A stretch of 64,000 bases of DNA from Ramazzottius varieornatus (Eukaryota; Tardigrada; Eutardigrada; Parachela; Ramazzottiidae): assembly GCA_001949185.1 (NCBI GenBank), contig BDGG01000006.1, forward strand, positions 2,374,463 through 2,438,462, written 5' to 3'. The position numbers and the translations under genes are program-made. Of the stretch, positions 13,013-24,423 are shown one piece after another. Positions within the stretch are counted from its first letter, which is position 1, and each line of letters starts with the position of its first letter. The notes under the pieces are model-generated. The model was not told where the DNA came from. It saw nothing but the letters and a program-made list of their open reading frames with translations, and did no database searches.

Positions 13013-14262
13013 CTAATTTTGCTGCACATACAGTAGCCTGGATTGCTGCAAGGGACTAGTTTATTGCGCTATACTTCAGGTTTTCTACGGTTATTTTATT
13101 TGTTGATCGAACACCAGGAGGACTTACTCGTTGCTGTTGTGCGGCATTTCGCAGTAACCCAAGCGCCGATTGTTGGTATTCCCAAAATAATTGCTGATGT
13201 TGAACCTCCATGCGCCTGTAAACAAGAAAGTTTCGAGGCAGTTCTTAAACCAGACATCGTGAAAGTACTCCATCTTCAAAGCGTGAGTTTTTGACAACAA
13301 TGGGACCACGACTCGCAGGTGATGCAATTAACAGAGCAATGAGACTTTACTTTATTCAGCGCAGACATACACACCTGATATATTGTTGTTGTTGCTCCAG
13401 TTCTTGCTTCTGCAACAAACACAAGAATATACAAGCGTCATCACCATAAATACAGATGTAAATGCGCAAATAACCGCTGTCTGCTCGTTCTCGCAGAGAA
13501 AAACGAATAAAATTGGCGCTGTTAAATTCTGACATATTCATTTGGGCTTAGTATTCTCATGTTACCGATCGAAGAACTTTGGAAATGTGCCAACTTACAC
13601 CACAGGTATCGTTCGAAAAGTATGGTGAGGCAGTTTCCAGTTCGCGCTGCAGCGCTCGCAGCCTTCGTCGTTCGGCTTCCAGCAGGAGATTAGTAACCTG
13701 TAAAATTAGCCCCGAAAATAACCGACCAATGCTCTGCTTTACGTAATCTCCGCCACTTAGTCAAGGCCAACCCAGTGGCCAAATCACATCTTAGGGAAAA
13801 CCGATACACGACGTTGACCGTGGTGCCTGCCGCTGTCAAGGAGTGGTCGCGCGTCTTGTCACGCTTGGACACATTGGAGGGGTCCTCTCCACCAGGTGAT
13901 GGTCAACGAGAATAAACGAGAGCACTTCACCGCACGACTTCACAGTGTAATCGTTGTAGTGGGCCTTTGTAATTAAGCCCCAGTCATGTCCAAACAAAAG
14001 TGACAACAAGCAAAGTACTAACCTCCATTTGAATGCCAAACAAATCGGCATGCGTTGAGGCCGCTGAGGCTTGAGCCCCACTTGTGCCGTTACGAGTGTG
14101 GCCGCTGGTTGGGGGTAATCCTCCTGTTGGACGCTTGTTCGTCAGCGTATCCGTCGTCAGGGATTTTGACCGGAGGTCTCCACCGATTCCCAATGATATG
14201 ACGGTAGGCTCGCTTTCGACGGTATCCGTCGATATCGTCGAAGAATTACTCGTCAGCGACAT
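13013..14262 (-). CDS. Gln-rich coiled-coil protein, 164 aa, five exons
   Basis: The gene is complement(join(13013..13045,13128..13215,13375..13409,13599..13697,14023..14262)). Every intron is GT-AG and phases agree. The sum is 495 nt with a single open frame from ATG to TAG. Residues 1-80 are Ser/Thr/Gly-rich and look disordered. Residues 81-113 (VTNLLLEAERRRLRALQREL) start a charged amphipathic helix. Residues 114-164 are a Gln-rich helix (KQELEQQQQYIRRMEVQHQQ onward). The protein is predicted to be a soluble coiled-coil scaffold or adaptor. I do not recognise the family. The ATG has a favourable ACC context. An upstream in-frame extension of the first exon is open but has no clear acceptor, so a longer N-terminus is possible. 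Each exon was found from splice signals, since the last two are only 88 and 33 nt. Confidence 0.72.
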
Positions 14263-17200
14263 GGTAGCACTTTTGGTCGATCCAGGAACACAACAAACAG
14301 ATACGACAGTTTTCGCTGAAGATATTCGTAGAAAATTACTCAAAAGCTGGTCTCTTTGTTCAAGTTGATAGTGGTGAACAAAACGTAGTTCGAAGTTAGG
14401 AATATAGGTCCATGTTGGGAAAGAATGTTCGTTTCGAAACAGTGTTTTTTGGCTGGAACTGGTTGGTGAGAACAGAGATTACATCACTGCAATCATCGAC
14501 AACCTCTTCGCACACCAGATTGCTCTCAACAACATTCTTAAAAAACCAGATTAGTACGATGAGGGGACACTCATGTATTGGCGCCTGTAAATCGTTTCAT
14601 CAGCTACACATCAACATGACGCAGGATCGGAAGGGAGATTACGACATCCATGACGAATTATCAAAGTTCCCTGACCAGATAACCGTAGAAAAGCATTCAT
14701 TGATTTCCGTCAGGAGGACAGAAGAGAATGACTTGATAATACGGATGACGCGATGCATCGATCGGCGAGGATAAACAAGAGACCAATATGTTGATGCACA
14801 AACAAGCATAACAGTTTCAGGTTACCGAATATCAACTCCTGTTTCAAAATAAACGGTGTGCTGTAGGTTCCTGACTGAACGATGGGCGGTAGATTAATCA
14901 GCGAAATGGATACGAGGAGGAAATGAAAGGTTGAACTTGCCGGCAAGGCATATTTGGTGAGATTTCCGACCCTCGAAGCATTTCTCTCCACGGTTATGCA
15001 GATTCTGGAAGGCAAAGCATACAGGTAAAAGCTATACGCACCAGTGCTTTGAAAAGCCGCTTTACTTGAACCAACAATGGAGTCTAAAAAAGCACTGCTG
15101 CATTATGCATGGCATAACACTACCTCAAAGGCAACTAAGTACTCTACTGTACAGTCATAGTGTCTTGTTGTCGGTGTTGGACAAGCGATATAGGTGAGAA
15201 CAAATCGAAAACCTTACCCGGTCCAAAGCCGGTGCAATGGCTCACTCTTCCACCATGTAAGGTTCGATGAATGTTTTGTGGGTCGAACAGCAAGCGAAAG
15301 CATGATTTTAACGTGGTCTGCTCAAAGCGGGTGAATAGTGAAATTAGGGTCAACAGTGAGAGGCGATTGGCGAGGCTGATGGAGTAAACGTGCGACTAGC
15401 GCGTCCGAGTGGGCGGCACACACTTTCCCTCTTTGTGATTTCCATCTCGAAATGTACAATATTCTACAGCACCGCTGTCACCAAGCATGTTTACGTTAAC
15501 CGCAAATCAGTAAACCGAAGCGTTTCTTTACGCTCGCTGAACGCCGAAAGACCGGTAAGTCATGAAGCCGCGTTGTAAAAGTGAAAGATGTTGCGCGAAT
15601 ATGCGATCACGAGCCCATAGGCGACACCAATTACCGCATCGCGTCTTTCATTTCATTCGTGGCTCCCCCGGGTCTGTAAGTGTCTCATCGAACCCGATAA
15701 AGAGATCAGCAAGCCAGCGTGCGCGATAGTCTTGATAGAAAGACTCATCGCGCCAATGGATGCCGACAGCCTCGACTTTTCCTGATGAAATTCGCGCTTT
15801 TATCACGTTGATTGAGTGGAAAATAATTTTCCGCTAAAGTGATGAACGGGTTTTTGTTGAAAATTTTCCAAAGAATTTTTTTCGATCAAGCCAAATTGGG
15901 AGTAATAAGCTTTGACATGCTGCTGTCAGACGAGGATCTGTTTGTGGGTGTTTTGTCTATGAGTTTCAAGTGTTTCCTTTTGCGATGATCAAATAATAAA
16001 CACCAACGCACAGACAGAGATTCAAGTTCATCCTGCTTAAGTTTCACTGCACGGTGGTCACACTAACATGTGTAACAGTGCAATTATGGAATGGAATCTT
16101 ATCATACAGCCACTGTAATGAAGCGTCGTCGAGACCAGTATGAAGTTTGAATGCTCGTGTCAATGGCTGGTCTCCTCATAACCTCACGCGCTGTCAATCA
16201 CAGGTTCAAGGACGCACTTCCTTCAACCAACAAGCCATGGATGCCAGCGCACGTGGAGCAACCCTTCTCTGTGCGTTCCTGTCCGGTCGTGCTTTGTTTA
16301 TCCGTGAGACACGATACAACTTACCTTGCGAGAGCAGTGGCGAGGATGGACGAGTATTGAAACAAGAAGCAGGACAGCCCTTTTCTAGACGCCGAAAAAC
16401 TCAAATTTCACCTTGAACACAAGTGATATCTAGAACGATTAAATGTTGTTTGCAGAGCATATACGGGACGGTACAACTTCCGATATAGATTTCGTGGTGA
16501 AGGTCGTAGATATAGGGCTTATCAAGGTATACATTGACAGGTGCCAGCCGATGCGATTGAATGGACGCATATTTTGGTAAACATGGTTAGTACCTACTGA
16601 TCGATGGAAACGTGGATAACGCAGCCGCTAATAAATAAGCATCAGTAGATATCAGGTATAAGCGGTGGACTACCGGAATAGCATGGTGTGTCATTGGAAA
16701 GTTGAGTGAGGGGAGCTGGGCAGATTTTTTCAAACAGGAAGAGATCGATGATTCGATTGTGGGGTAACTCGCTTACCGGTGCAGAGCACAGATACAAGAT
16801 ACGGTGCCAAAGTCATAACAGGTTGGTGGATTAGCGGCCATGAGCAGTACAGGAGAAAGGTCGATCTATTATGACAGAGCGCCGGAAGTGGGTGGCAATG
16901 GACGCTGAGGTAAACAGATTTGATCGAGCAGAGGATGAAATGCCACTGTGTAAGTCCTGTGAATCGAGGTAGTTGGATCCCAGCAAGTTTTTGCAAATAC
17001 TTACAGCATGTATCCAACTGTCCGTTGGAAAAGGAGAGCTTGCGCACGTACTCACTGCTTCACGACTGCGGCGCCATCTGTGCTGGACGAGCGGATATCT
17101 TCTCAGCAGTTTCAACAGTGGTACGTCCTTGGCGCGGTACAATCGACATCGATGCGACGATGGACGAGAACTACTTATCTGACGCCTTAGTTTAAAAGGT

Positions 17201-17377
17201 CCCGAGCGACATTCTTTATTTACAGATGTAACTTCAACAGACAGAAAGCAGTAAGTGAGATATTCGAGAAGCAAAACTATAAGAAATGGAAGCGCAAAGT
17301 GTACTACGGTGACGAATACTCTACACCGAATGCTTTATTTTCGCAAGAAGGGATCATCGGTTCAATAATCCAATACT
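14263..17377. other. Intergenic, no supported gene
   Basis: Several ORFs of 60-147 codons overlap one another on both strands here, with no recognisable domain and no consistent splice architecture. I see no RNA gene or repeat that I can support. Confidence 0.4.
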
Positions 17378-17754
17378 TTATTTTCCGTATCGATATCCAC
17401 CGGCGTACGGCCTGCAAGGAAACGAAAAGGTTTTCTGAATGATTAGCGCGTTGGAGGAAACACTGGTTTCCAAAAAGACACGTACACTCCGTAGCCCGGG
17501 AAACCTCCGTAAACCGGAATACCGCCCCCGTATCCGTATCCATATCCGTGAGAGAAACCACCGTATTCACGTTTGGCTCCTACCATGAAGAACAGCCCTC
17601 AGATGGAACTTTAGAATAGACGGAACGAAACACTGGACTTACGGAATACGGCAGCCATCGCTTCTTGTTCGGCTGGTGCACCATTGGCCATTGATATTCC
17701 AAGAACCAACACAACGGCAATAGCCAGCAAGACAACAAACGAGTTTTGGGCCAT
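17378..17754 (-). CDS. Secreted Gly/Tyr-rich peptide precursor (79 aa)
   Basis: The gene is complement(join(17378..17411,17486..17579,17643..17754)), three exons totalling 240 nt, with GTAAGT and GTACGT donors. Residues 1 to about 26 form a signal peptide (MAQNSFVVLLAIAVVLVLG). A short acidic propeptide (APAEQEAMAAVF) follows, then a basic RAKR site at 38-41. The remaining 38 residues are rich in Gly and Tyr (YGGFSHGYGYGYGGG and related steps) and end in Y-G-K. This layout resembles secreted YGG-type neuropeptide-like or antimicrobial peptides of nematodes (NLP/CNC groups) and some cuticle glycine-rich peptides. A C-terminal GK could in principle be processed to an amide. AATAAA overlaps the stop codon, and another follows about 50 bp further on. 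A function in defence, signalling or cuticle is inference only. Confidence 0.75.
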
Positions 17755-18177
17755 CTTATTAGGGATAAGTCTAACCACAGCAAATTTTCTTAACGAATAA
17801 AAGAGACTCTGTCGGAAACTCGAAACATCAAACTTGAAAAACTACTGTGCAACATTTTATAGGAACTTCTAACTGTATGAAAAGACCATGCGAAGACAAC
17901 ACTTGAGATCACTCTCGTAAAAGAAACTCCGTTATTTTCACACGAAGTGCTGGGTAATTTCCATTACCAAGCAAGCTGGGTGCCAGAAACTACCTGCTGA
18001 CTACAAAATTAGGGCTGAAGTGTTTTGAAAGAAGTACTTCAGTTTTTTCTGTCTCATCATTACTCATAAACTTTTCCAGCAATTATGGCGGTTTCGGGAG
18101 CCACTTAAAAGTCAACTATCGCCCTTGACCATTCGGTGTGGCTGCATAACCAGAGATGGATTATGAGCATAGCACTT

Positions 18178-18405
18178 TTATTCTTCCGGGTGCGTCCAAA
18201 AATGTGAGTTGTAAGAAGCCCAGTCAGGAGGGTCGCTGAAGCTAAGGTTCGTGGGGTGGGGTATCACAGTCCGTGTCACTACGGGTATCCGCAAAGTGAT
18301 CTGTTGAAAAGACAAAGACCCGCCATCCGCGCCTTTGGCTTGATCCGTCTGAGTACGGAGTAGCTGTGAGCCGTCCACTTCCTCCCACGTATTCCACCCC
18401 ACTTT
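18178..18405 (-). CDS. Probable 3'-terminal exon of an unrecognised gene
   Basis: A pyrimidine-rich acceptor (TTTCCAG) precedes a phase-0 frame of 75 codons to a TAA that overlaps an AATAAA polyadenylation signal. The sequence is hydrophilic with aromatic residues (KVGWNTWEEVDG at the start, YNSHFWTHPEE at the end) and has no family I know. An in-phase upstream candidate exon ending CCAAAT before a GTAGTC donor lies at about 18434-18510. Other frames of this stretch are also partly open, which limits confidence. Confidence 0.42.
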   Translation of the reverse strand, partial: KVGWNTWEEVDGSQLLRTQTDQAKGADGGSLSFQQITLRIPVVTRTVIPHPTNLSFSDPPDWASYNSHFWTHPEE

Positions 18406-21249
18406 CTGGAAACATTATTCGTATGCGATGACTACATTTGGATACTTGTTATGCTGCAGAGCGCCACAATTTGTTGACTCAGGGTCAAGGTTGGAAGGAT
18501 GGGAAGTCAAGTTCGTGCTACGCGAAACAAGAATAAGGCTCTGGCTCGCAGACTTAAAAAGGGCATCCCTATATTCGGGCTAACCCTTCACGCCAGTCTT
18601 TCACGAAAACATACGTATCTCGCAAACATAAACCGTCTTCCACATGATGAAAGTACCATAAGCCCAACCAGGACTCCTTTTCCGTCGAGAAGTCCGAGAA
18701 CCCTATAATGTTTAGCATACCGGCAAATTATTATGTGGGACTAGAAACGCACAAGGGATTTACTGCATAGATTGTGAAGGATACCCAGTCGAACTGCGTT
18801 GAAAGAAACGGGAAAATCCAGATTTTGGTTTTGATTAGTCGAAGAAAATGATGACGTCAATCCATCTTACTCCTCGGCCACAGAAATAAAAATCCTTCGG
18901 GAACCACTGCGGAACCAGGTTAACGATGGTCAAACCGGGCTCCAGTCATGAAGCGGGTATGGATCGTGCAAAGCGACATTGAATGGAGCTGGACACCAGG
19001 CTGAAAACATCGCCGAACCGCGCTGCAGTTACGGTTCATAGTTTTACGAACCGGGCAAATCGGTCTCAGATGAGCCGGGTAAGTCTCTGCGGGAAAGTAC
19101 TGTCACCCGGAGTCCCGCGCCTCTTTGACGAACAGCTGACTATGCAGTGCTCTCTGTAGCCCAAAATGGAAATCCAGATTAGTGGTACTAGTGCTGGCAC
19201 TGGTCCTCTTACTCCTTCTACCGGTGCACAGTTCGGTTCCATGACGGAGAGGCCCTCACGCCCACACCTAAGCTTGATTCCTGTGCGCGAGAAGACCTCT
19301 CCACACAGATTTCCGAGAATCATTGTCCGTCACACATAAACTAGAAGACACAAATTTTTCACGCAAACTTCCAATAATTTGAGAGCCAAGTACCATCGAC
19401 GGTAACCTATTCAGCTAGAAATCCGCGAACGAAGATTATGAACGTACATTGCTCCAGCTACATCTGATGAAACCACGCGTGTAGATTTTCGACAGCAGCG
19501 CGGCGCAACAAGCAATGCGCAAACGATTTCGTCCTATCTTTCTGTACAATGAAATGCGTCCGTCACAATTGTACAGTACGGAGAGGCAGATAAAATTTTA
19601 ACAATGACCAAGCAGCGTTTAAGGGGCACACCTTGTGCAAAGCGAGTTCGCAACCTTGCACTGAGGCCCTGATTACACATTGGGAACCATCGATGATCCG
19701 ATGGTAGAGAAAGAGAGTACTCGTACCAGCGGACCCTTGGACGAATCTAGGCGTCTGGTTACTCAAGCATCTTTAGGGTGCTGTGAAGCTAGGGCATTTA
19801 TTCAAAATCCGCAACACGGTTTTTGATCGTAAGTGGTATCAACATGGTTTTTGAGCGGAAATCTTTAGACAGCGCCTTGGATGTTACTTTTTTACGGCTG
19901 TTTGGCTCTTCGATATCGTACGTCGCACGCGGTTCATGTTTAACGTAATAACGTACTTAACTATGTACCTCGGTTAAAATTGTACGATTGAGTCGCGTAC
20001 TGCTGTATCAAACGAGAGCTACTAATTAGCTAATCGAGTGGAGTGTTTCGTTTTGTAGCTGAGTTTTCGTCCAATTCGGTCGTACGCTTTAAGAAAGCAC
20101 AGAACAAACAGAAAAACGGATGAGGCGGAGCCTTATTGGTACAGCTGCAAAATTCCTCGGCTTGAATCAATCGAGCCTGACTTGACTCAATACTTCTGTT
20201 TTGTGCAAGCGGCCATTCTGAATTTTCTCCTTGGAACATTTTGCTTTTTTGAGAAAATCGATCCCTTTCTCGATCAAGTTTCGTGATCTGTTCTCCGTGT
20301 ATAAGTGCTGTACTCGCAGGGGTGACGAGAGTTTGCTTTGGAGCGAGGAATGCCACTGTCCAACAGATGGGAACGACGAAAGAAACGGAGGAATGGCGTC
20401 TGACTCCCATTGTGGTGATCTCGTTTGTTCCCGTCGCCCCGCGTGTTTTTGCCCGAGCTCGGCACGTCGACCTCAAGGTGAGAATCATACTCTCGTACCT
20501 GAAGGCCCAAGATCTGTTTGACCATGAGTCGAAGAAACTGCGGGCTACGCCGTCTGTAGTGGGATGCTCGCTTGGTACTGCTGGTTATGCTAACTGTTCA
20601 TTGACTGATTTGATTCCTATTAAGGCTTTGCTTTCAGAAGTATTACTCCTGACTCGAGAAATGGAGAAGGGTCTCAAGGAACATTAGCAACAACGACGGA
20701 GATCCGATCTGATGAGCGAGCTGGTGGTTCCATCAAGTAAGCAGACTGATGCATCGCGTCAAGCAGTTTCAGGTCGATAGGACTTCATATGTCGGCCGGC
20801 GTACATTCTCGCTGCTTGATGACTGATCACTGCTTGTTGTCCACAGGTCAACCCATCTGCAATCGGAACATAACTTTCCAAACTTGTCTTTGCTTATCTT
20901 ATCTGTTCTTGCCCGTGTTGTGACATATTTCGGATTTGTTCGAGCTCGAAACGGTGTGACAGGATCCACGATTTCCCGTTTTCCATGTGTATCGCTTTCT
21001 CTGATCTTCGTCGATCTTTCCGCTAAATTTTATGCAGTTTCATACTTGTCGTCGTGCGGTGGTTTACGAAGTTCTACGCGGTTTTGGTTCGTTTTGAAGA
21101 AATTAAAGTTTTCACCGGAAATCATGTTTTTCGTCTTTGCTTTACCTAGGAAAAACCGAAAAATCTGTACCTGAATTAAGCGATTTTTCTGCTCAAAAGA
21201 ACAGCTAATTCAAAGCTTTTCTGATATAGAATAAACACTAAACCGTGCT
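18406..21249. other. Mostly non-coding; overlapping unsupported ORFs
   Basis: ORFs at 20030-20488 (-) and 20283-20687 (+) overlap antisense and resemble no domain I know. A strong donor-like GTGAGA at about 20477 on the plus strand hints at a possible exon, but I cannot build a gene around it. Confidence 0.3.
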
Positions 21250-21369
21250 CCAAAACTGCCTGTTTTCAGATACAGAAAAAGCTCATTTTGATAGAATGAA
21301 AACAGCATCTTCGATGCTTCTTTAACTCGAAAATTCAGCTTTTTGATATCTAAAAACAGGCATTTTGAG
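21250..21369. repeat. Palindromic element with 34-bp arms
   Basis: Arms 21250-21284 and 21336-21369 are reverse complements with few mismatches (core TGCCTGTTTT and AAAAAGCT), separated by a 51-bp AT-rich spacer. It is typical of a small MITE or foldback. It lies about 240 bp beyond the stop codon of the minus-strand LRR gene. Confidence 0.6.
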
Positions 21370-21609
21370 ATCCGGGTACAGTTTTAAAATCCTCTTGATT
21401 TTCTATCTCACCTATTTTTCCGCCTCTGAGTTAGAGGATTATTTTGTGAAGATATAGATGCCGATGCTCTGATTAGGGTACAATGGAAGCATTGCATAGC
21501 GAAAGCTCAGTAAATATGGCGGATGCAGGGAAGTTTAAATGTGGACGCTCTAAGAGATGCAACATCAACAAAAACAGTGTTTCCGGGTTCGATCCAGAGC
21601 AGTGGTCTG

Positions 21610-23085
21610 TCAAATTTCGAAAGGATCTTTCAGTAGGGCGGTATGTCTCGTTGGTCTTTCTTCGTAGGGTGTCTGAATACTACCCTGGTTGTATATGGCT
21701 TGATACTGGTGCGCCGCAGCAGGGTGGACTCTTGTTTGCTCACTTCTCAGTGTAATCTTTCGCAGCAAGATAGCACTGAAAACGATAGCGCTAACACACA
21801 GGATTACGGTGATGACTAATATCGCCGTTCCACCTAGACCACCGGCAATCCTCTGGCCCACGGTTGTATCGATAGCGCGCAGCTCGTCCAAACACACGAA
21901 GCGGTCTTCGGGCAAGGTACCAATGAACATATCACGATGTGGCGCATCCATACACCTGGAAAAAAAATGTCCGATGAACAAAGCCGAACAGAGAGTAATC
22001 TGGTCATGGATAGCCACTTACTTGGTCTTTTTGAGCTCCTCGGTGATCTTCTCGTGTCCGATCGACTTCTCCAGCATGTCCTTGTCGACCATCCACTTGA
22101 TCGTGCAGTCGCACTGCCATGGGTTTCCACTCAGGAGTAGTTCTTTCAGATATAGTACATTTACTGTATGGACGTCGAGGCTTCGTAGTGCGCAGTTACG
22201 AATGGATACTCGCTCGAGCGACCCACTGAACTTCCATGCCTCCGGAGCATGGTTACCGAAAGCGTCCTCATGGATAAATTCCAGATGAACGTTGTGGTCT
22301 AGGCTGATGTCAGTCATCTTGTCCAGAGCGGCGAAGGTGTAATCCTTGATCTGGCGAATATTCGTGTCTTTCAGATAAAGAGTCCGAAGCTCAACAAGGT
22401 AGTCGAAATCTGAAGCGTCGACCTTGGTGATGGGGTTACCGCTTAAGAATAATGCACGTAGACTGTAACCGACTTTCTTCAGGGCGTCTGCCGGCACCTT
22501 TTCCATTCTGTTGCCTTCGAGCACCAACTTTGTCAGCTTCTTATTGTTTTTGAAAATGTTGGGTGGCAGCGTGCGAAGTCCCGATGAACGGATAGTGAGG
22601 TCTTGAAGAAGCGGAACACTTTCAAAAATATCTTCAGGTAAGGCTTCCAAAGTAAGGCGGATGTCTGAAATATCCAGCATCTGTAAGGCAGGAAAGCGCG
22701 CTAGATCGGCCTTCGTGATTGCGGAAAAGGGGTTCCCCATCACATTCAGCTCGGATAACTTTGGCAGCGATGCGGGGAAAGACGAGAAGTCAGTAAGGGC
22801 GTTATTTTGAACGTTGATGACTGTGATTTCAGTCGTTGAAGCGTTGACGTAGTTTGAGCAGATGGTCTTAAGTTTACTGCTAGGATTTGGACAGGAAAAC
22901 GTAGTGTCCGAACAAATGTTACAGGCATGATCGTCTTTGAGTTCACAAGGCAGTGAACAGGCATCCAGGCTTGTTGATACGGCAGGCGTTCGCTTCACCG
23001 GTAGAGAAATTGTTGGTGGCTTTTGACTGATGACAAGATGGACTACCCCGAACAGGCAGAGCAGTATCCTTGAGTAACTCTTCAT
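21610..23085 (-). CDS. LRR single-pass membrane receptor (469 aa)
   Basis: The gene is complement(join(21610..21955,22022..23085)). It has one 66-bp intron with a phase-2 junction and is complete from ATG to stop. Residues 1-20 are a signal peptide. A Cys-rich N-terminal cap follows (Cys residues about 43-87). Roughly ten leucine-rich repeats span about 87-330, with steps such as LTKLVLEGNRMEKVPADAL and LRALFLSGNPI. An LRRCT cap begins NPWQCDC and has its later cysteines in exon 2 (KCMDAPHRD, RFVC), which confirms the splice. A transmembrane helix lies at about 391-420, with a cytoplasmic tail of about 50 residues and no TIR or kinase domain. It should be a plasma-membrane adhesion or recognition protein of the general capricious/tartan/LRIG-like type. 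The exact orthology is unknown. Confidence 0.9.
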
Positions 23086-23549
23086 GGTTAAAAGATGGAA
23101 AATTCGGCAGAGAGCTACTGAACCAGTAAAATGCGCGAAGTTCGAGCCAGGTAACGTCTGGCTCCTGGCTACGGTACCAGAAGCAACGTTGCAGTTTTAT
23201 GAGAATGAGCTACGAGCCTATGAGCACAACAACGAGTGAGTTTGTCTAGAAGTTTGTAGCCAGATTTACTTTCCAGGTTCTCGGTTCTCCCCAACGCTTC
23301 TATCGTGTATGTTGAAGCTGGTGTGCACATATTAAAATGCGGTAAAACCAACCTTATCGGTTCCGCAGCACAAAGTTGTGTTTACCTTTCGCAGTGACTC
23401 GCTTCGCTATATGGCACGAACTGAGATTGCATAACGTTACACAGCTACAGTCGGAAATATAAGTACGCGTTGGTGCTTCGTATGCTTCAGCGACGCACTT
23501 CACGGTGTACTGGCTACGAGCTCGAAACGCGACAGTAGCGTGGCGGGCC

Positions 23550-23631
23550 ATTCTCATTGGCTGAGGGGTAAGTAAGCTCCAGCTGGATTGTTACGCCCAT
23601 TTTTAACGGTTAATTTTGTCGTACACTGTAC
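23550..23631. repeat. Dispersed repeat, second copy of the 670-750 element half
   Basis: Bases 23592-23631 are identical to 711-750, and the 42 bases to the left are clearly related to 670-710. No inverted partner arm is visible nearby, so this copy is a half element or solo end. Confidence 0.7.
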
Positions 23632-24423
23632 ACGCACGACGAGAAATTAGGGGCCAGAACAAATTATGGTCCAGGCGGAAAAGACGGCAAAACGGAAATT
23701 CAAACGCAGAAGAAGTCGAAAATTTTATTACTGTCAATCGGTCGCTTACGTACGTGCTTCCGTACCTTCATAGCGAAAAGGTCTTTCCCATAATTTTTAC
23801 GGGCCTATAATTTCTCGTTATGCGTGTACTGCGGGCACAAGGCTTCAAACCTTGAAATCGGATGGATGGCGTTGGATGCATTGTAGATAATTAGTGTGGA
23901 TCTTGTAGTTAGCCCACTATCTGTCCTTCTCAAAAAGCATCCGTGCGCGTACAAAGGGCGCTAACTTGATCGTCAACATTCTGAGTGTCTAAAGCTGACA
24001 CTGTCAGCCAGAAGTTAGTCTCCGAAAGGAAATAGGTTTGATATTTTAATCCCGGCAATTCGCCATATTGGTAGAATGCTTCTTATGGATGTTTGGAATA
24101 CGCGATGACCATGCCCTGCGGAATTTCACGACGCGCACTCCGGCGGACGAAGTCGAACATATCCAGCCGTTTGAGATATACAGTATACGCTGGTAGGACT
24201 TTAGCATTATAAACTGTGGTTGAAAACTAGCGACGCAGCAGAAAAATCATGTTCTCTCGTCAGAGAAGACTTTCCAGTGGCTAGAAGCAGTCTTTATGCG
24301 TACAATGTGTTTAGAATAAGCAAATCTCATGCGAGTATCGTAAATCTGGTTGAACAAGGGCGAAGCCACAACAGGTATCGTCTCGTTTCAGCTCTTCCGG
24401 CTGGATTGCCACATTGTGGGACT

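Noticed and set aside
20030-20687. Overlapping sense and antisense ORFs of 152 and 134 codons
   Set aside because: Neither reads as a known fold, and the overlap means at most one is real. Evidence is insufficient to call either.
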